Positions 4,640 to 5,929 of a stretch of DNA of 5,929 bases are shown one piece after another. The DNA comes from an uncultured Collinsella sp. (lineage in GTDB: Bacteria > Actinomycetota > Coriobacteriia > Coriobacteriales > Coriobacteriaceae). The stretch covers positions 1-5,929 of the forward strand of contig CABRID010000114.1 of NCBI GenBank assembly GCA_902470895.1, given 5' to 3'. Each line of letters opens with the position of its first letter. Positions within the stretch are counted from its first letter, which is position 1. The position numbers and the translations under genes are program-made. The notes under the pieces were generated by a model. The model did no database searches. It was given only the letters and a program-made list of their open reading frames with translations, and was not told where the DNA came from.

Positions 4640-5929
4640 CTAGAACGTCTGCTCGTAGTCGCTGTGTTTTTTGGCCGAACGCACCAGGAACTCCTGGTTG
4701 GTGTTGGTGCCCTTAAGACCCTTGATAAACGATGCGGCTGCGCGCTCGGTGTTGTTCATGCCGGCAAGAATGCGACGCAGACCAAAGACAAACGGGCGCA
4801 TCTGCTCGTCGACCAACAGGTCCTCGTTACGTGTACCGGAGGCAACGGGGTCGATAGCCGGGAAGATGCGGCGGTCGGCCAGGTCGCGGTCGAGCTTAAG
4901 CTCCATGTTGCCGGTGCCCTTGAACTCCTCAAAAATGACCTCGTCCATCTTGGAACCGGTGTCGATGAGGGCAGAGGCCAGGATGGTGAGCGAGCCACCG
5001 TTCTCGATATTGCGGGCTGCACCCAGGAAGCGCTTGGGCGGATACAGTGCCGCCGAATCGACGCCGCCCGAAAGGATGCGGCCCGAGGCGGGCGCCGCCA
5101 AGTTGTAGGCGCGGGCGAGGCGCGTGATGGAGTCGAGCACCACCACAACATCGCCACCCAGCTCTACGATGCGCTTGGCGCGCTCGATGACGAGCTCTGC
5201 CACGCGGGTGTGGTTGTCGGCAGGCATATCGAAGGTCGACGCTACAACCTCACCCTTGATGGAACGCTGCATATCGGTGACCTCTTCGGGGCGCTCGTCG
5301 ACGAGCAGGCAGATGAGGTGCACCTCGGGGTTGTTAATCGAGATAGACTGGCAGATCTTCTTGAGGATCGTGGTCTTGCCGGCCTTGGGTGGGGACACGA
5401 TCAGGCCACGCTGACCCTTGCCGATCGGTGACACGATGTCGATGGCGCGACCGGTAATAGAGTCCTTGCCGTGCTCCATGCGCAGCGGCTCGTTGGGATA
5501 GACCGGGGTGAGGTCGCCGAACTTGGGACGGTTGCGAATCTGCTCGGGGTCAAGACCGTTGATGGTCGTGATTTTGGCGAGGCCGGCGCGCTTGTCGCCG
5601 CCGCGCGAAGGACGCAGCGAGCCCTCGATGACGTCGCCCGTGCGCAGGCGCGCGGAGCGGATGAGGTAAGCGGGCACGAAGGCGTCGTCGTTGGACTTCA
5701 TGTAGCCATGGGCGTGGATGATGCCGGAGCTGTCCGGGCGAATCTGCAGGATGCCCTTGATATCGCGGAAGCCCTCGGCCTTCGCGGCGGTGGTGTAGAT
5801 TTCCTCGACGAGCTCGGCCTTCTTCTTGCCGGTCGTCTCGATCTCGAACTCCTTGGCCTTTTCGCGCAGCTCGGCGACCTTCATGGCCGCGAGTTCCTCG
5901 CGCGAAAGCGTGGGCTCGGTGGGGGCGGC
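4640..5929 (-). CDS. rho: Transcription termination factor Rho, 5' end cut by window edge
   Basis: A hexameric RNA-dependent ATPase/helicase that ends transcription at Rho-dependent sites. Numbering from the Met codon at 5882-5884 (414 residues): a Rho N-terminal helical domain (1-36, MKVAELREKAKEFEIE); an OB-fold RNA-binding domain (about 40-115); and the ATPase core. The core has Walker A SPPKAGKTT (164-172, Lys170), DERPEEVTDMQRSIKGEVVASTFD (196-219), Walker B VVVVLD (246-251) with the Q-loop SITRLARAYN, the R-loop region YPPKRFLGAARN (281-292, Lys284), and DTGSKMDEVIFEEFKGTGNMEL (308-329). It closely matches E. coli Rho in the core. The reading frame continues without a stop through the last 15 codons (LSREELAA precedes the Met), so this Met is probably internal and the gene starts outside the window. 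The OB-fold lacks the usual aromatic primary-site motif. The C terminus is complete, followed by its own terminator. Confidence 0.97.
   Translation of the reverse strand, partial: AAPTEPTLSREELAAMKVAELREKAKEFEIETTGKKKAELVEEIYTTAAKAEGFRDIKGILQIRPDSSGIIHAHGYMKSNDDAFVPAYLIRSARLRTGDVIEGSLRPSRGGDKRAGLAKITTINGLDPEQIRNRPKFGDLTPVYPNEPLRMEHGKDSITGRAIDIVSPIGKGQRGLIVSPPKAGKTTILKKICQSISINNPEVHLICLLVDERPEEVTDMQRSIKGEVVASTFDMPADNHTRVAELVIERAKRIVELGGDVVVVLDSITRLARAYNLAAPASGRILSGGVDSAALYPPKRFLGAARNIENGGSLTILASALIDTGSKMDEVIFEEFKGTGNMELKLDRDLADRRIFPAIDPVASGTRNEDLLVDEQMRPFVFGLRRILAGMNNTERAAASFIKGLKGTNTNQEFLVRSAKKHSDYEQTF

Noticed and set aside
4628..5431. + strand open frame of 267 codons opposite rho
   Set aside because: It is antisense to an unmistakable rho gene, and its product resembles no family.

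Overview
This is a high-GC bacterial window with five protein genes, none of them a mobile element, RNA gene or CRISPR array. Codon use (strong G/C preference at third positions), the Rho sequence and the general look of the proteins suggest a high-GC Gram-positive, most like the Coriobacteriia (Collinsella-type gut actinobacteria). That assignment is an inference from general resemblance and was not tested by a search.

Layout. On the + strand, positions 142-1323 encode a PLP-dependent class I/II aminotransferase that ends in its own intrinsic terminator (1349-1389). It is followed by an independently transcribed ROK-family sugar kinase of the fructokinase type (1464-2354). On the - strand, reading right to left, transcription termination factor Rho (4640-5929, cut off at its 5' end by the window edge) ends at a strand-specific terminator (4572-4602). 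A good sigma-70-like promoter (4463-4491) then drives a two-gene unit: an unrecognised protein with two membrane segments and a long acidic, Ala/Pro-rich tail (2926-4326), and a VanZ-family membrane protein (2469-2918).

The + strand kinase and the - strand vanZ-like gene converge on one bidirectional terminator (2438-2483). This is a perfect 18-bp stem that also encodes the last residues and stop codon of the VanZ-like protein. The spacing between the unknown membrane protein and the VanZ-like gene is 7 nt, and the ribosome binding site of the latter lies inside the end of the former, so the two are probably translated from one message.

The aminotransferase, the kinase and rho are housekeeping or core metabolic genes with no evident functional link. 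I see no convincing new multi-gene system. The points most worth a second look are the unrecognised membrane protein and its VanZ partner, the terminator embedded in a coding end, and the altered primary RNA-binding motif of this Rho.
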